From Methylophilus sp. (lineage in GTDB: Bacteria > Pseudomonadota > Gammaproteobacteria > Burkholderiales > Methylophilaceae), in NCBI RefSeq assembly GCF_008015755.1, contig NZ_SSGF01000011.1, forward strand, positions 1 through 64,000: a stretch of 64,000 nucleotides of DNA. Direction: 5' to 3'. The notes beneath the pieces were generated by a model, which was not told where the DNA came from, did no database searches, and saw nothing but the letters and a program-made list of their open reading frames with translations. A program made the translations under genes and the position numbers. Shown piece by piece: positions 24,304 through 33,402 of the stretch. Every line of letters starts with the position of its first letter. The first letter of the stretch is position 1.

Positions 24304-25722
24304 ATGAAACCCACGTTTTACCAAAACAGAGTACTTTACGTTCTGATCACTGTTCTGATTTCAGTACAAATTGGCGCTTTTATTATTCAAGTGGTCAATC
24401 ATAGACGTATTTCAGAGCAGACGCTGAGCCATGAACTGAGAGTTGGCCATAGCGTAGTCCAACAAATTCTGTCTTATCGGAATTTACAACTACTCCAAGT
24501 CGCTGAATTGTTATCTAAAGATTATGGTTTTTTAGAAGCATTTGCGACTGCACACCAGGATCAAGAAACGATAGAGTCTGTGCTTGAAAATCACCGTTTC
24601 AGGGCTGGTGCAGGCTTGATACTGCTCTCTAGTCTGGATCATAAATTGATTGCAAAAAGTCCTGGAAATTTGCTGTTACCGGGCGGTAAAGATCTCACTG
24701 ATTTACTATGCGTCCCAAAAGATGTTCAAGCATTACAATTTTCATCACTAGAATTGCAAAATACGTCAAAAAAGAATTGGCGACTTTTTCACATCGCACA
24801 CTCTAAACTGAGCGCCCCGACACATATTGCTAACTTAACGGTTGGTTATGAAGTCGATAATCTATTTTTGCAACATTTGCGAGAGATGACTAATCTTGAA
24901 TTAATAGTCATCTCAAAAATCGATAACAAATGGGTGCTAAATGCCAGCACAGTGCCTGAGGTGAGCCTTGAAGAGCTGATATCCGTCACTCAAACAACTG
25001 ATAAGCAGGATTTTAAAAAAATTCATCAAGGCGATGCAGAGCTATTGATACTTCCAAGTCAGATATTTAGCGCTAAAAACCAGTCTGCCTATTTAGTGAT
25101 CGCAAAACCCACAGCACGTAGTTTGGCGCCATTTAAAAATATTGAGCGCGTACTTTATTATTTACTGTCAGTGAGTATTTTTGTTTCGGTTGCTACGATT
25201 TATTTTGTCACAAAACGATTTGTTGAGCCCCTTAGCAGAGAAGTCCATACTGACAATCTTACGGATATAGGTAACAGAAGGCTATTTAATTTAGTGATGG
25301 ATCGTGCAATAAGAAATTTTAAAACCTACAAAACGCCATTTCTTTTAATTCTGCTCGACTTGAATAAATTTAAGGAGATTAATGATCAGCATGGTCATGA
25401 TGCTGGCGATCTGGTTCTTCAGCAAGTTGCTAGCAGAATTAAACGCTCTGTTAGAGCAAGCGATACCGTTGCTAGATTAGGTGGTGACGAATACGCAGTC
25501 GTTCTAGAAAATTGTCATCTAGAGGGTGCAATAAAAATTGTTGATGCAATCAGGGACGCAATTAAGCAACCGATTACCCATCAATCCCTTCAGGTATCTG
25601 TGAACGCCAGTATTGGGGTAACTAATGCTCATAAAGATGATAGCGTTGATACAATGATAAAACGTGCCGATGAGGCCATGTATGCTGCAAAAACGACCTC
25701 TGTCAAATATTCAATAAAATGA
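24304..25722 (+). CDS. Membrane diguanylate cyclase (GGDEF)
   Basis: About 472 residues. Two membrane segments (VLYVLITVLISVQIGAFIIQ near the N-terminus and VLYYLLSVSIFVSVATIYFV near residue 290) bracket a periplasmic sensor like that of the upstream EAL protein. No HAMP domain is obvious. The catalytic domain starts at DNLTDIGNRRLF; the signature is ARLGGDEYAVVL (GGDEY, functional form), and RASD five residues before it is the inhibitory I-site. It should make c-di-GMP and be feedback-inhibited. A TTG at 24289 is an alternative start; neither has a clear ribosome site. The pair of opposing enzymes with a common sensor type suggests balanced control by one signal. Confidence 0.88.
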   Translation: MKPTFYQNRVLYVLITVLISVQIGAFIIQVVNHRRISEQTLSHELRVGHSVVQQILSYRNLQLLQVAELLSKDYGFLEAFATAHQDQETIESVLENHRFRAGAGLILLSSLDHKLIAKSPGNLLLPGGKDLTDLLCVPKDVQALQFSSLELQNTSKKNWRLFHIAHSKLSAPTHIANLTVGYEVDNLFLQHLREMTNLELIVISKIDNKWVLNASTVPEVSLEELISVTQTTDKQDFKKIHQGDAELLILPSQIFSAKNQSAYLVIAKPTARSLAPFKNIERVLYYLLSVSIFVSVATIYFVTKRFVEPLSREVHTDNLTDIGNRRLFNLVMDRAIRNFKTYKTPFLLILLDLNKFKEINDQHGHDAGDLVLQQVASRIKRSVRASDTVARLGGDEYAVVLENCHLEGAIKIVDAIRDAIKQPITHQSLQVSVNASIGVTNAHKDDSVDTMIKRADEAMYAAKTTSVKYSIK

Positions 25723-26072
25723 GTTCAATAGGGATGTTTCAAAACTGAACTTCATTTGCCCGGTTTTTTTTAATTTCCCAAAATTATTGGCTGATAATAC
25801 GGTAATCGCGACTGAGATCGATGGTAGTTATATTGGCTTGGCTTAGCGTGGAAGTTGGTAGGGCGATTAGTCCCTAATAGATTCGTATTGGTAATGCTTT
25901 ATTCATAACTTATTAGCTCAGCAATAACGCCTTTGCAACATCTTTGCTGAGTAGAATTGATATTTATCAAATCTTCAAACATAGTTGCTCCAAAAAAGTG
26001 ATTTGAGAGACAACATTAAAAAGCCGTGGAACTACGTAGTTCAATGATATGATTAATTTCGCATAATGTATA
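25723..26072. other. Gene-free stretch with a 14-base palindrome
   Basis: About 350 bases without a supportable ORF. After the cyclase there is only a weak hairpin (AAACTG/CGGTTT, with a T-run near 25765-25772). A perfect palindrome GAACTACGTAGTTC lies at 26029-26042, just past the end of the minus-strand gene at 26073. No function assigned. Confidence 0.45.
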
Positions 26073-26360
26073 TTATGTTAACTTTTTGAGAAAATTAAAG
26101 GCCAGTTGCGGATCAATTTCAGACAGTATCGAACGTAACGTTTTGGCGTTTCTGAAGTTCGACAAATAGCGGCAAACAGCCGCTATTTTTATTTGTGACA
26201 CACCTAACTCAGCAAGTCTCAATTTTTCCTTTTGTACCTTCCTGTAATACATCATGCGTTTCGCTGGACTTTGTCCCTGAACCCTAATCACCCAATAGAG
26301 ACTTCTAAGGTCTGATGACCACTCAGGTAAATCCACATATTTACAATCATCCCAACCCAT
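26073..26360 (-). CDS. Small basic protein of unknown function
   Basis: 95 residues, not recognised. It is rich in Arg/Lys and aromatic residues (LRSLYWVIRVQGQSPAKRMM, then YYRKVQKEKLRLAELGVSQI) with a possible helix-turn-helix around LAELGVSQIKIAAVCRYLSN, so it may bind nucleic acid. It lies 23 bases downstream of the broken HEPN-like gene and probably belonged to the same unit, which would fit a toxin/antitoxin-like pair; this is inference only. Confidence 0.5.
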   Translation of the reverse strand: MGWDDCKYVDLPEWSSDLRSLYWVIRVQGQSPAKRMMYYRKVQKEKLRLAELGVSQIKIAAVCRYLSNFRNAKTLRSILSEIDPQLAFNFLKKLT

Positions 26361-26383
26361 AAAATAAAAAACTTAAAGCTATT

Positions 26384-26914
26384 TTAAGCTCTCAATGCAG
26401 CAGCCAATTTTTTAGGTAGTTTGTAACTAACTTCCCAAAGTCTTAGTGATTGCTCAAGCTCCTGAATCTGTGCGGCAATAGACCGCATTTCTTTAGGGGT
26501 GTATTGGTGATTTAAAAGTAATTTGGTATGTTTTTTAGATATAGATAAACCTGTTGCAATATCCGAAGGCTTAGATTTAACTAAAGAAGGCAAGCCTGAT
26601 TTAGGCCTTGAATCTTGCCAGTAAGCATGAACAATATTATTTCTTTCACCGGAAAGACGCTGTGAAGCGGCAATTATCTTATTGAGTTCAAGGTCAGTCT
26701 TAATAAGATAAGACTTAATCATATCAAGCCAAGCTAAAACACCTAGACCTTTTGCCAGTATTAAAGCTTTACGCAGATCGACTTCAAGAACTGAAGCTAA
26801 AACTAACATTGTTTGTATTTCAAATGAAGTCCATTACGCAGCTACCTGCCCGATTGCCTGCAAATGGCCTGGCTTTAAAATTAGTTGTACAGATGTTTTT
26901 CTTTGTCTAGCCAT
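26384..26914 (-). pseudogene. HEPN-like protein gene interrupted by a stop codon
   Basis: A good ribosome site (GGAGGTG) precedes an ATG at 26914 that starts MARQRKTSVQLILKPGHLQA, but a TAA at 26834-26836 interrupts the frame after GQVAA. The same frame continues with WTSFEIQTMLVLASVLEVDL and runs to 26384. Across the stop the sequence reads as one plausible protein (IGQVAA, then WTSFEIQ). A helical body with SGERNNIVHAYW gives an R-x4-H motif like the RNase site of HEPN domains. The Met at 26809 has no ribosome site, so the gene is probably inactive or makes a truncated product. Family and activity are inferred. Confidence 0.55.
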
Positions 26915-27023
26915 ATCACCTCCAATAAATTTTGCAGCTTAAAGTGTATTTCATAAGAACGGTTGTAAAACGTCCGTAATATAAATCTAGTGAAAGCTAG
27001 AGCCGCAGTCGGAAATAGGCAAT

Positions 27024-27051
27024 AAAAAAGGGCTCATTAAGAGCCCTTTTT
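27024..27051. terminator. Terminator of the PEP-CTERM gene
   Basis: AAAAAGGGCTC/GAGCCCTTTTT hairpin, 18 bases after the stop of the PEP-CTERM gene on the minus strand. Confidence 0.88.
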
Positions 27052-27069
27052 AAACAGCAAATAATCGAA

Positions 27070-27585
27070 TTATTTTGCTTTGCGACGGCTTACAAAGCCC
27101 ATCAAACCCAAGCCTGCTAACATCAATGCATATGAATCAGCTTCTGGTACGGCTGTAACTGGATTGATGTTGAAGCTAACATTGAAGTCACCACCCAAAG
27201 AACCAGCTAATTTACCAGTGGCAGACAGGAAGTAAGTACCGGCAGCGACGTTAGTCAATGAAGTAACTTCATTACCAATAGAATCGAAGAAACCGAATTT
27301 CAGGAATGTTACATCATACTGCGCGTTGTTACCGGAAGTGATTTCAGTGATGCTATATGAAAAATCAGAAATCTGAGTCAGGTTGATTTCATAAGAGTCT
27401 TCAAAATATGAACCTTTAACGTTTGCAGGGCCACTGGTTTTAACATAGTCTGCATCAGCAATCGCACGAATGAAATCAATGCTTTGGCTGGTAGTGAATG
27501 GACCAAAATCTTGTGCTTGTACTGCAGAAACAGATGCGATACCAAATACGCCGGCTACCGCAACTTTTTTCAGGGTTTGAAACAT
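27070..27585 (-). CDS. PEP-CTERM sorted exported protein (FxDxF type)
   Basis: 171 residues. A signal peptide (KKVAVAGVFGIASVSAVQA) covers residues 6-25. The middle is beta-rich with TQISDFSYSITEI, as in FxDxF-type PEP-CTERM proteins. The C-terminus is VPEADSYALMLAGLGLMGFV followed by SRRKAK: motif PEA in place of PEP, a hydrophobic helix and a basic end, the exosortase sorting signal. Such proteins are exported and processed by exosortase (EpsH/XrtA or XrtB), often in EPS-producing bacteria. The exosortase is not in this window. It is monocistronic, with a terminator after it. Confidence 0.88.
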   Translation of the reverse strand: MFQTLKKVAVAGVFGIASVSAVQAQDFGPFTTSQSIDFIRAIADADYVKTSGPANVKGSYFEDSYEINLTQISDFSYSITEITSGNNAQYDVTFLKFGFFDSIGNEVTSLTNVAAGTYFLSATGKLAGSLGGDFNVSFNINPVTAVPEADSYALMLAGLGLMGFVSRRKAK

Positions 27586-27821
27586 GGTTACTTCTCCAAA
27601 GATAAATATTAACTACTAAACTTTAATCATTATTTGTGACAATCGTTAGATAAACAATAGTACTAACGGGCTAGTCGACAAGTTATTTTTTATTCTTAAA
27701 AAACTGCAAATTCAAAATCGATCATATTTTAACTGTTTTAGCGAGTGCGTGTAAACCTAACAATTTGTTTTTTCAACAAAAAATGATCATTCCCAGGCTG
27801 ATGCATGTATCGCTATCAATC

Positions 27822-29621
27822 TTATTGATTGGTATTTTTAGCTAATTTAAATGTCAAAATACGATCCCCTTGTTTGAAACCAAACAGTGAATTGCCACCA
27901 CTCACCACGGCGATGAATTGCTCGCCATTGATTTGATAGGTGATGGGAGGCGCATTGACGCCGTATTCAGATTGAAACTGCCATACGGGTTTGCCTGTTT
28001 TGCTGTCGTAGGCAACAAACTTGCCATCCCCTTCCCCGCAAAAAAGCAGCCCTCCCGCGGTGGCGAGCACGCCACCAACGAGCGGCTGGCTGGTTTTGTG
28101 CTGCCAGGCAATTTTTCCAGAAGCCAGGTCAATCGCACTTAACAAGCCCCAGCGTGCATCATTGGTAGGTTCACTGGCTGCGTAACGAATGGGTTTTTCA
28201 CCCGGGCTGACTTCTGTTTCATGCACGGTGTATTTAATGGGGCTATGAATGGCCGCCACATAGGCCGTTTGCTGTGCCTGATTGAGGCTGACGGGGGACC
28301 AGTTAGCGCCTCCCAATATGCCAGGATAAACAACCGTGCCCTCTGCGCTTGGTTTTTTAAATAAATTATGTTGTGGCACAAATGGTTCGGACTTGGTAAT
28401 AAATTGTCCGGTTTGGCGGTCATGAATGTAGAACCAGCCGGTTTTGCTAGCCTGCCCCACGGCGGCTATTTTTTTGCCTTGGTATTGATAGTCAAACAAT
28501 ACGGGCGGGCTTGCCAGATCATAGCCCCACAAATCATGCGGAACTTGCTGGTAGTGCCATTTGTACTTGCCAGTCTCGGTATCTAGCGCCACCAGGGAAA
28601 CGGTATACAGATTGTCACCAGGTCTGGAGACATCATTCATTTGCGGCGATGGATTGCCAGTGCCAAAGTACAGCGTATGGGTGCTGGTATCAATTGCAGG
28701 CGTGCTCCAGGCAGAGCCACCGCCAAAACGGGCAGCGTCTGGGTAGACTTTGACCGCCGCTTGTTCTGCGGCAATGTCACGATCGAACTGATTGCCATCG
28801 GCTGTTTTGGTGGTGAACTGCCCTTCCCAGCCGTGTTCTGGAATCGTATCAAACTGCCAGACTTGATGCCCATCATTGACGTCAAATGCTGCCAGAAACC
28901 CTGGGCGGCCATAGCGCCCCGTCACACCTATCACAGCACCCAGTGGTGCATCGCTGCGCGGATTATCAATATGCAGACCATAACCAACGCCAGTAATGCC
29001 GATGATCACCTTGTGATTGTAAACAACTGGCGCCATGGCAATGCCGACGCCGGTGCCACCAGTCACTTTGCGCGTTTTGTTTGGATCACTGCCGCTGAGG
29101 GTATCCTGATGCTCGGTATTCACCTGATTACCCGCGACATCAATATCCCACAGTTTTTGGCCGCTTTGTGCATCCAGTGCAATTAAGCGGGCATCGACTG
29201 TGCCCATAAACACTTTGCCCTCGGCGACAGCAACCCCGCGGTTAGCCGGGCCGCAACACATCGGCCAATCCGCTTTGCGAACATGCGTATATTTCCAAAG
29301 TTGTTTGCCAGTCGCGGCATCCAGGGCTAACACATGATTAAACGGTAGGCTGACATACATGACGCCGTTGACGACAATCGGCGTCGCTTGAAAGGTGGCT
29401 TTGACACCCGTTTCAGCGGTCCAAGCGGATTGCAGTTGGGCTATATTTTTGAGGTTGATCTGAGATAAATCTGAAAAGCGCTGCGCAGCCATGTTCAAGC
29501 CATAGCTTGGCCAGTCAGCCTTGGCGCTTTGTGGATGATCAGGATGGCTGATCTGTGTGCAGCCTGCGATCAAGGTGCTGGTTAACACGCACCCAAAAAA
29601 CTGTTTAAAGAATGTGAGCAT
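27822..29621 (-). CDS. PQQ-dependent dehydrogenase, lipoprotein
   Basis: 599 residues. The N-terminus is a lipoprotein signal with lipobox IAGC (Cys21), so it sits on a membrane facing the periplasm. The rest is an eight-bladed quinoprotein propeller with tryptophan-docking repeats such as LDAATGKQLWKYTHV, LDAQSGQKLWDID, FDVNDGHQVWQF, LDTETGKYKWHY and YDSKTGKPVWQF. Vicinal cysteines in WPMCCGPANRGVA resemble the disulfide ring at the PQQ site. There is no cytochrome c domain, so electrons must pass to a separate acceptor. Typical methanol dehydrogenase (MxaF/XoxF) motifs are not evident; the substrate is unknown (sugar, polyol or alcohol). Monocistronic, divergent from the lipid cluster. Confidence 0.87.
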   Translation of the reverse strand: MLTFFKQFFGCVLTSTLIAGCTQISHPDHPQSAKADWPSYGLNMAAQRFSDLSQINLKNIAQLQSAWTAETGVKATFQATPIVVNGVMYVSLPFNHVLALDAATGKQLWKYTHVRKADWPMCCGPANRGVAVAEGKVFMGTVDARLIALDAQSGQKLWDIDVAGNQVNTEHQDTLSGSDPNKTRKVTGGTGVGIAMAPVVYNHKVIIGITGVGYGLHIDNPRSDAPLGAVIGVTGRYGRPGFLAAFDVNDGHQVWQFDTIPEHGWEGQFTTKTADGNQFDRDIAAEQAAVKVYPDAARFGGGSAWSTPAIDTSTHTLYFGTGNPSPQMNDVSRPGDNLYTVSLVALDTETGKYKWHYQQVPHDLWGYDLASPPVLFDYQYQGKKIAAVGQASKTGWFYIHDRQTGQFITKSEPFVPQHNLFKKPSAEGTVVYPGILGGANWSPVSLNQAQQTAYVAAIHSPIKYTVHETEVSPGEKPIRYAASEPTNDARWGLLSAIDLASGKIAWQHKTSQPLVGGVLATAGGLLFCGEGDGKFVAYDSKTGKPVWQFQSEYGVNAPPITYQINGEQFIAVVSGGNSLFGFKQGDRILTFKLAKNTNQ

Positions 29622-29708
29622 GCGATGATCTCAAAGTTTTTTAAAAGGGACTATACAGGTTAGTATACACCCAAATTTAAACTTGTACTTGAGGCATGCC
29701 TCCTGTGA

Positions 29709-29737
29709 TTGACAAAGTGTTGGCATAAAAATAAATA
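29709..29737 (+). promoter_or_regulatory. Possible promoter of the lipid-modification cluster
   Basis: A perfect TTGACA (29709-29714), 17-base spacer, and a weak -10 TAAATA (29732-29737), about 70 bases before the first gene of the cluster. No ECF-type promoter is evident. Confidence 0.4.
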
Positions 29738-29808
29738 TTGATATGAAACTAAAGCGGCCGACAAATAGACATATACTGAAATAATTAATTGCCGCATAAA
29801 ACATCATC

Positions 29809-30858
29809 ATGACAACTTTAACGACCTTTGCCCTTGAACTTGCAGAAAAAGGATGGCTACCAGACGCGCTGATCCGACACGGGATACGCAAATTATGTGC
29901 AGATCGCTTACGTGAAATTGCAGCAGAGGATGCTGAGACTGCACAATTTTCGCTGATGCAGTTTGTGCAGTCGATGGCGCAGTCCGATATTGCGCCTTTG
30001 CCTGAGAAAGCTAATGCTCAACACTATGAAGTGCCTGCCGCTTTTTACCAGTATTGTTTGGGGATACATCGTAAATACAGTAGCTGCTACTGGACAGCTG
30101 ATACTCATACACTAGACGATGCCGAGCAACTAGCGCTGGCCCAAACCAGTGCGCACGCGCGATTGCAAGATGGTCAGCATGTGCTTGAATTGGGCTGTGG
30201 CTGGGGGTCTTTGACTTTGTGGATGGCGAGCCATTATCCGCGTTCGCGCATCACGGCCGTGTCAAATTCCGCCTCACAACGGACCTACATTATGGAACAG
30301 CTCCGCTCGCGAGGCCTGACCAATGTCAATGTTATTACAGCAGATATGAATGTGTTTGATACCACGCAACAATTTGACCGCATTGTCTCGGTAGAAATGT
30401 TCGAACACATGCGTAACTATCAAGTGTTGTATGCGAAAGTCGCAAGCTGGCTCAAGCCTGATGGGTTATTTTTCAAGCATATTTTTGTACATCGTAATGC
30501 AGCGTATCCGTTTGATGTGAAAGCAGAAGATGACTGGATGAGCCAGTATTTTTTTAGTGGCGGCATGATGCCAAGTGATGATTTACCGCTTTATTTTCAG
30601 GACGATTTAAAACTGATTGATAAATGGCGTTGGGATGGTCGTCACTACGAAAAAACAGCCAATGCCTGGCTCGCCAATATGGACAAAAATCATGCAGCGC
30701 TGACGCCTGTATTGCAATCGATCTATGGCCAGGCCGATGCAGAAATGTGGCGACAGCGTTGGCGTCTGTTTTTTATGGCGTGCGCCGAGTTGTTTGGTGA
30801 AAATCAAGGTCAAACCTGGTGGGTCAGCCATTATTTGTTTGCCAAAAGAAATACTTAA
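29809..30858 (+). CDS. CFA-synthase-family SAM methyltransferase (short form)
   Basis: 349 residues, of the cyclopropane-fatty-acid-synthase-like group that includes plant coclaurine-N-methyltransferase-like proteins. The SAM site is HVLELGCGWGSLTLWMASHY (about residues 124-143), with VSVEMFEHMRNY after it. Before it stands HYEVPAAFYQYCLG, the substrate-side motif of the family. It lacks the N-terminal lipid-binding extension of true Cfa; a full-length paralog lies at 36377-37663. It begins a run of nine tightly packed plus-strand genes, and probably methylates an unsaturated acyl chain or a small amine; substrate unknown. Confidence 0.83.
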   Translation: MTTLTTFALELAEKGWLPDALIRHGIRKLCADRLREIAAEDAETAQFSLMQFVQSMAQSDIAPLPEKANAQHYEVPAAFYQYCLGIHRKYSSCYWTADTHTLDDAEQLALAQTSAHARLQDGQHVLELGCGWGSLTLWMASHYPRSRITAVSNSASQRTYIMEQLRSRGLTNVNVITADMNVFDTTQQFDRIVSVEMFEHMRNYQVLYAKVASWLKPDGLFFKHIFVHRNAAYPFDVKAEDDWMSQYFFSGGMMPSDDLPLYFQDDLKLIDKWRWDGRHYEKTANAWLANMDKNHAALTPVLQSIYGQADAEMWRQRWRLFFMACAELFGENQGQTWWVSHYLFAKRNT

Positions 30859-30859
30859 C

Positions 30860-31393
30860 ATGAGCACTAGCCGTTTAATGCTACTAAACGTGATCGCATT
30901 CCAGCTGTTGTGGTGGCTCTGTGTACTATCGCCAGCGCATGGATGGGAAGTATTGGTGTTATTCGTTACCCTGCTGTATACCTGGGCCCATTTGCGTTGG
31001 GTCGAATCGAGTCAACAGCTCTGGCCATTGTTACTAACTGCTGTCGTTGGTTGCCTGTTGGATCAATATTTGTTCAGGATGGATTGGGTCAAGTTTCCTC
31101 ACCAACAGGACATGCTGGCATATATCCCGCTATGGATGATGGCCTTGTGGCTGGGATTTGCGACCACTTTAAACTTGAGTATGCATTGGCTGCAACACAG
31201 GCTTTTGCTGGCAACCTTGTTAGGCGCCATTTTTGGCCCAATTGCTTATTTGGGGGCGGAAAAAATGGGGGCTGTGGTGTTGACGCAATTGCCCACGAGC
31301 TTGGTATTGGTCGCTGTTGAATGGGCAATCGCCCTGCCGCTGTTGCTCTATATTCGTCGCAGGTTTAATCAACAGATGGGGAGTCGTCGGTGA
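30860..31393 (+). CDS. DUF2878 membrane protein
   Basis: 177 residues with about five membrane helices (LMLLNVIAFQLLWWLCVLSP, VLVLFVTLLYTWAHL, LLTAVVGCLLDQYLF, LATLLGAIFGPIAYLGAEKM and a C-terminal one), belonging to DUF2878. The function is unknown; the family is regularly found next to CFA-type methyltransferases, DUF1295 and DUF1365 genes. The start at 30860 follows the preceding stop by one base, and its own stop overlaps the ATG of the DUF1295 gene, so it is inside an operon. Confidence 0.82.
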   Translation: MSTSRLMLLNVIAFQLLWWLCVLSPAHGWEVLVLFVTLLYTWAHLRWVESSQQLWPLLLTAVVGCLLDQYLFRMDWVKFPHQQDMLAYIPLWMMALWLGFATTLNLSMHWLQHRLLLATLLGAIFGPIAYLGAEKMGAVVLTQLPTSLVLVAVEWAIALPLLLYIRRRFNQQMGSRR

Positions 31394-32169
31394 TGATCTA
31401 CAGTTATGCGCTGATCGCCATTCTTGTATTTGCAGTAAGCGGATGGATATTAAGCTTTGCGACACGGCATTACAGCCATGTCGACAGTATGTGGAGCCTG
31501 TTTATGGCGATCACCGGTTGTGTGACTGCGATGTTTGTCACAGACTTGTCATTGCGCGCCCTGCTGGTGCTGGCCGCTGTGACTTTATGGGCATTGCGGC
31601 TGAGTCTATTTCTCACCTGGCGCAACTGGGGCAAAGAAGATCACCGCTATGAAACCATACGCCAAAATAACGAGCCGCATTTCTGGTTCAAAAGCCTTTA
31701 CATTATTTTCGCTTTTCAGGCGATCTTGGCCTGGCTCATTTCGTATCCCATTTATAGCGCTGTGAGTAGTCAGGCAACGCTGCAATGGCTGGACTATGCC
31801 GGTCTGGCCATTTTTCTGGTCGGGCTTTACTGGGAAGTGGTGGCAGACTGGCAATTGATGCGGTTTCGTGCACAGCCCGATCATCAAAATGCGGTGTTAA
31901 ATACCGGCTTGTGGCGATATAGCCGACATCCTAACTACTTTGGCGAAGCGCTGATCTGGTGGGGATTTGCCTTAATGGCTGCGGCGGATGGCGATGTGTT
32001 TATCTGGTTTTCGCCGGTTGTCATGACCTTTTTGCTGCTCAAATTTAGTGGTGTGTCTTTAATGGAACAGACCATTCATCATCGCAGGCCAGGTTACAGC
32101 GAGTATGTCGCGACCACCAACGCTTTTATTCCAGGCCTGCCAAAAGGAAAGCAGCCTGATCATGGTTAA
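31393..32169 (+). CDS. DUF1295 (steroid 5-alpha-reductase-like) membrane protein
   Basis: About 258 residues with six to seven membrane helices. The C-terminal signature GLWRYSRHPNYFGEALIWWG, and RPGYSEYVATTNAFIP near the end, place it in the DUF1295/isoprenylcysteine-methyltransferase/steroid-reductase superfamily, whose members reduce double bonds or methylate lipids with a cofactor bound near that motif. ATG at 31393 overlaps the TGA of the previous gene; a GTG at 31390 is also possible. It probably acts on the same modified lipid as the rest of the cluster. Confidence 0.83.
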   Translation: MIYSYALIAILVFAVSGWILSFATRHYSHVDSMWSLFMAITGCVTAMFVTDLSLRALLVLAAVTLWALRLSLFLTWRNWGKEDHRYETIRQNNEPHFWFKSLYIIFAFQAILAWLISYPIYSAVSSQATLQWLDYAGLAIFLVGLYWEVVADWQLMRFRAQPDHQNAVLNTGLWRYSRHPNYFGEALIWWGFALMAAADGDVFIWFSPVVMTFLLLKFSGVSLMEQTIHHRRPGYSEYVATTNAFIPGLPKGKQPDHG

Positions 32170-32797
32170 GACTATCAAAATAAGCACTGCCCTGCTCTGT
32201 TGTCTATTGAATAGCCACAATCTGCAGGCCAAAGACTGGTCGTTCGAGGTCTGGCTAGATAAGCAGAATATCGGCACACACGGCTTCAGCCTGGAGCAGA
32301 ACAAGCTGCTCAGTCGTGCTGATTTTAAAGTGAAAGTGTTGTTTATTAATGCCTATCGCTACCAGCATCAAGCCGATGAAACCTGGCAGGGGCAATGTTT
32401 GAGTCAGCTCAGCGCACGTACGACAGAAAACAAAGTGCTTACAGAAGTCAAAGGTCAGCTGCAAGGTGGGCAGTTCGTGGTTGAAAGCAACGGGCGCAAG
32501 CAAACCTTACCTGCGTGTGTGATGACATTTGCTTATTGGAACCCGGAAATCCTCAAGCAAACGCGATTGCTCAATCCACAAAATGCGGAATATCTGGATG
32601 TGACCGTGACCGATCAAGGCCTCAAGGATATTGTGGTCAAGGGGCAAACCGTGAGCGCACATCAATATTATTTGCTAGGCAAATTTGAGAACAAAGAAAA
32701 GTTAAAAATTACGTTGTGGTACGACCAGCAACAACAATGGGTTGCACTCGAATCGATCACGCCTGAAGGCTACAAAATAGTATATAAACTTATTTAA
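32162..32797 (+). CDS. Exported DUF6134-like protein
   Basis: About 211 residues. Start at MVKTIKISTALLCCLLNSHN, overlapping the previous gene by 8 bases; the signal peptide ends near LQA-KDWSFEV. The mature protein is beta-rich (FEVWLDKQNIGTHGFSLEQN, FKVKVLFINAYRYQHQ) and resembles DUF6134 proteins, beta-barrel-like periplasmic proteins with short strands and few charged clusters. Function unknown. Its position just before a lipocalin suggests handling of a lipid or hydrophobic molecule in the periplasm; inferred. Confidence 0.72.
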   Translation: MVKTIKISTALLCCLLNSHNLQAKDWSFEVWLDKQNIGTHGFSLEQNKLLSRADFKVKVLFINAYRYQHQADETWQGQCLSQLSARTTENKVLTEVKGQLQGGQFVVESNGRKQTLPACVMTFAYWNPEILKQTRLLNPQNAEYLDVTVTDQGLKDIVVKGQTVSAHQYYLLGKFENKEKLKITLWYDQQQQWVALESITPEGYKIVYKLI

Positions 32798-32802
32798 TCA
32801 AT

Positions 32803-33342
32803 ATGATGAAAAATTTTATTAAAGTGATTTGTATGACAATACTTTCCGTGCTAACTGGCTGCCAAAGCCTGCCCCCGATTCAAACGGTGCCACAAGTCGA
32901 CCTGCCGCGTTTTATGGGGCAATGGTATGTGATTGCTGCGATTCCGACGTTCATCGAAAAAGCCCCTTATAATCCGATTGAGGAATACAAAGCAAATACC
33001 GATGGCAGCATTGCCACGACTTTCAGCTTTCATCAGGGCGGTTTTAATGGACCATTCAAGATTTATCAGCCGACTGGCTTTGTCGTGCCAGACTCTGGCA
33101 ATGCGGAATGGAAAATGCAGTTTGTCTGGCCATTTAAATCAGAGTACCTGATTGTTTACCTCAGTGACGATTACCAGCATACGATTATTGCTAGAAACAA
33201 GCGTGATTACGTCTGGCTAATGTCACGCTCGCCGAACATGGATACGCAGACCTATAACGACTTGGTCGCAAAGATTAAGGCGATGGGCTATGACATCAGT
33301 AAACTGCGTGTTTTTCCGCATGATCACGCGAATAAAAAATAA
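32803..33342 (+). CDS. Bacterial lipocalin (Blc-like lipoprotein)
   Basis: 179 residues. Lipoprotein signal with lipobox LTGC (Cys19). The lipocalin motifs are FMGQWYVIAAIPTFIEKAPY (G-x-W), the middle strand region and YVWLMSRSP with the conserved Arg near residue 146. Bacterial lipocalins bind fatty acids or lysophospholipids at the outer membrane and are often stress-induced. Starts 5 bases after the preceding stop. Together with the cluster it may carry or protect modified acyl chains. Confidence 0.87.
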   Translation: MMKNFIKVICMTILSVLTGCQSLPPIQTVPQVDLPRFMGQWYVIAAIPTFIEKAPYNPIEEYKANTDGSIATTFSFHQGGFNGPFKIYQPTGFVVPDSGNAEWKMQFVWPFKSEYLIVYLSDDYQHTIIARNKRDYVWLMSRSPNMDTQTYNDLVAKIKAMGYDISKLRVFPHDHANKK

Positions 33343-33402
33343 AGTGATTACCACTGTCACAACACGCATTAATAGCAAGACACTTTGGAGAGAGGGTGTA
33401 GT

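Noticed and set aside
27822..29621. Methanol dehydrogenase large subunit
   Set aside because: The protein is a lipoprotein-type quinoprotein and typical MxaF/XoxF motifs are not evident; no mxaGJI or xoxGJ neighbours are present.
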